DNA of 64,000 nt, taken from positions 3,498,419 through 3,562,418 of the forward strand of contig JAJHZJ010000311.1 of assembly GCA_023548195.1 (NCBI GenBank), given 5' to 3'. The notes under the pieces are model-generated. The model saw nothing but the letters and a program-made list of their open reading frames with translations. It searched no databases and was not told the DNA's origin. The stretch is from Bettongia penicillata ogilbyi. Lineage: Eukaryota; Chordata; Mammalia; Diprotodontia; Potoroidae. Both the position numbers and the translations under genes were made by a program. Below, in pieces: positions 62,906 to 64,000 of this stretch (the first letter of the stretch is position 1; each line of letters begins with the position of its first letter).

Positions 62906-63093
62906 TTCTCCCTAGTTCACTCTAGCTAACCTCTAGCTTTCTAGCATAACATTTCCATCACTGGATCCAAGAAATAAGCCCAATCCTTCTTTTGACACTG
63001 GACTTAGCTCAACTATGAAGCTTAGACCATCTACCTTGAGCTATAAACCCAGCCCTTTTCCCATCCATGCTTCAACCATGCACTGCCCTCTCA

Positions 63094-63121
63094 CCCCCCC
63101 CCCCCCCCCAAAAAAAAAAAA
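63094..63121 (+). repeat. Homopolymer junction C16-A12
   Basis: Sixteen C followed directly by twelve A. Length in the assembly may be unreliable. Confidence 0.95.
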
Positions 63122-63739
63122 CCCAACAACACTCCAGCTGTCAGTCAGATTTTGGTTCCTCTTTGTAGGACCTATCAAGGGAGGCAGTAACCTGGGTTCT
63201 GGCCAGCCAGCAGGAATACTTCCTCAGCTCAGTTCCTGCTGTAGCTGCTCCCAGCTGCTGCCCCTCCTCCCCAATCCCGGGCTTTGCTCCTGGCATTGAT
63301 ACAGGAACTACTGGATGAATGTGACAGCTGGCAGGGCTGGAGGGGGTGGGGGTCGGGTCAGGCAGCAGCAAAGGCGGATGCCTCATTCCTGAGCATACAG
63401 CCTTCTCTGTTTGGGAGGGAAGGGAGGAAGCCACACTCCCTGCATAGCCAGATTCTCCCCCTTCTTTCCTCCTCCCCACTTTCTGATCCCTAGTATCAGA
63501 ATACTTTCACTGAAAAGTCATTCAAACCATCCCCCTGCCTCCAGGCTGGCTGTTCATCTGGCTAGACAAAGGGCCCACCTTCCTTAGCCTGAAAAGATCC
63601 TTAGGAAAGAGGCCGCCTCCCTCCTTCTACCCCTTTAGGACTTAAAAAGAAACAGGGGCCTGGAGAAGGCTGAAGCATTTTATAGTATAGCACTACCCAC
63701 CTTGTTATTCCTGTCTACACCTTTGTCACCTTAGACTGG

Positions 63740-63842
63740 TTTCTTCATTTGCTTAGTCTCAATGACTTTATCTCAAAAGGAGCTTGGTTGGTGAGATCTC
63801 TAAGGATCTCTTCCAGTATATTTTCTTGTGATTATATCTCTC
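63740..63842 (+). mobile_element. MIR-type SINE trace
   Basis: 'gtctcaatgactttatctca' then 'atctcttccagtatattttc'. Confidence 0.45.
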
Positions 63843-63949
63843 CATTGTAGATGTCAAGGCTTTATTATTGGACTAGATATTCCCGTGGGATATGGTTACA
63901 CTCCGTTCAGGGAGGGCATAGTTTAGCACCAAAGTGAGTAATGATGATT

Positions 63950-64000
63950 TTCAACAACATCATTAATAATACGCATTTATTAAGCACCTACTATATGCCT
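63950..64000 (-). mobile_element. L2-type LINE 3' end, antisense, cut by window edge
   Basis: 'cgcatttattaagcacctac' followed by 'tatatgcct' is the start of the antisense L2 3' terminus. Confidence 0.7.

Larger units (their letters stand above)
1..64000 (+). other. NECTIN1: NECTIN1 gene body, partial (introns 1-5 and exons 2-5)
   Basis: Four exons on the + strand between 51583 and 58423 encode the three Ig domains of nectin-1, a calcium-independent cell-cell adhesion molecule of adherens junctions whose cytoplasmic tail binds afadin. The first visible exon begins at the mature N-terminus in phase 1, so the signal-peptide exon must lie upstream. I saw no convincing signal-peptide exon or CpG island in 1-51582. 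The known mammalian gene has a very long first intron, so this stretch is most simply intron 1. The last visible exon ends in phase 1 just before where the juxtamembrane region should begin. No conserved transmembrane/cytoplasmic exon was recognised up to 64000. The gene extent outside the four exons is inference. Confidence 0.8.
58424..64000 (+). other. NECTIN1: NECTIN1 intron 5 (partial) and unrecognised sequence
   Basis: It contains the (CT)n at 58601, a SINE trace at 59060-59200, a hydrophobic frame at 60383-60487, an L1 piece at 62285, a ZNF143-type motif at 62887, a C/A homopolymer tract at 63094, a MIR trace at 63740 and an L2 3' end at 63950. I searched for a phase-1 exon encoding the conserved nectin-1 juxtamembrane and cytoplasmic region and did not find one. 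It probably lies beyond 64000. Confidence 0.6.

Noticed and set aside
63173..63301. Acceptor-like 'cctctttgtag' followed by a phase-1 open frame starting GPIKGGSN
   Set aside because: The predicted tail is Leu/Cys/Ser-rich with no resemblance to any nectin tail known to me. A chance acceptor is more likely.
58424..64000. Search for the conserved nectin-1 juxtamembrane and afadin-binding cytoplasmic exon
   Set aside because: No match to the expected conserved membrane and tail region was seen on the + strand, so no exon 6 is called.
1..64000. CRISPR arrays, bacterial operons, tRNA/rRNA genes, endogenous retroviruses
   Set aside because: None is seen. Regular repeats are microsatellites, and tRNA-like segments are SINE heads lacking an intact cloverleaf. 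No LTR pair or retroviral coding blocks were recognised.

Overview
The window is vertebrate nuclear DNA, almost certainly from a marsupial. It is CpG-poor, intron-dominated and dense in interspersed repeats. The commonest repeat is the tRNA-derived marsupial SINE, with a head reading 'cagctaggtggc' and a body reading 'ctcagtttcctcatctgtaaaatg'. It is accompanied by MIR/THER-type SINEs, L2- and L3/CR1-type LINE debris, marsupial-type L1 pieces, an RTE-clade LINE and several hAT-type DNA transposons. I cannot name the species.

One protein-coding gene is recognisable: NECTIN1 (nectin-1, formerly PVRL1) on the + strand. Four consecutive coding exons lie at 51583-51933 (V-set Ig domain), 54490-54792 (first C-type Ig domain) and 55367-55484 plus 58272-58423 (second C-type Ig domain, split by an intron). 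All have AG/GT splice sites and compatible phases (1-1, 1-1, 1-2, 2-1). Together they encode about 308 residues, essentially the whole ectodomain. The signal-peptide exon and the transmembrane/cytoplasmic exon(s) were not recognised. Positions 1-51582 are therefore best read as the long first intron (possibly with upstream flank), and 58424-64000 as intron 5.

Layout: 1-5 kb holds an antisense L3/CR1 LINE with nested SINEs. 5-12 kb is mixed unique and SINE sequence. 12-20 kb is dense with SINE, L2, L3 and hAT copies. 20-21.2 kb is an RTE LINE fragment, followed by a SINE containing a (TTAGGG)3 tract. 21-30 kb is mostly unique intron with microsatellites and a candidate regulatory block near 26.8 kb. 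30-34.3 kb is an antisense L2 LINE carrying an inverted pair of about 190-bp arms. 35-45 kb is mainly unique sequence, including a perfect Maf recognition element. 45-50.3 kb holds L1, SINE and L3 pieces. 51.5-58.4 kb carries the NECTIN1 exons. 58.4-64 kb is intron 5, with a long (CT)n tract, an L1 piece and a ZNF143-type motif.

I found no CRISPR array, no structured RNA gene that I could support, no recognisable endogenous retrovirus and no second protein-coding gene. Nothing here amounts to a new biological system. The points most worth following up are putative intronic regulatory motifs, an extra cysteine in the third Ig domain, two possible alternative 3' ends of NECTIN1 in intron 5, and the inverted duplication at 32.2/34.1 kb. 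Repeat boundaries and orientations were read by eye and are approximate unless target-site duplications are given.
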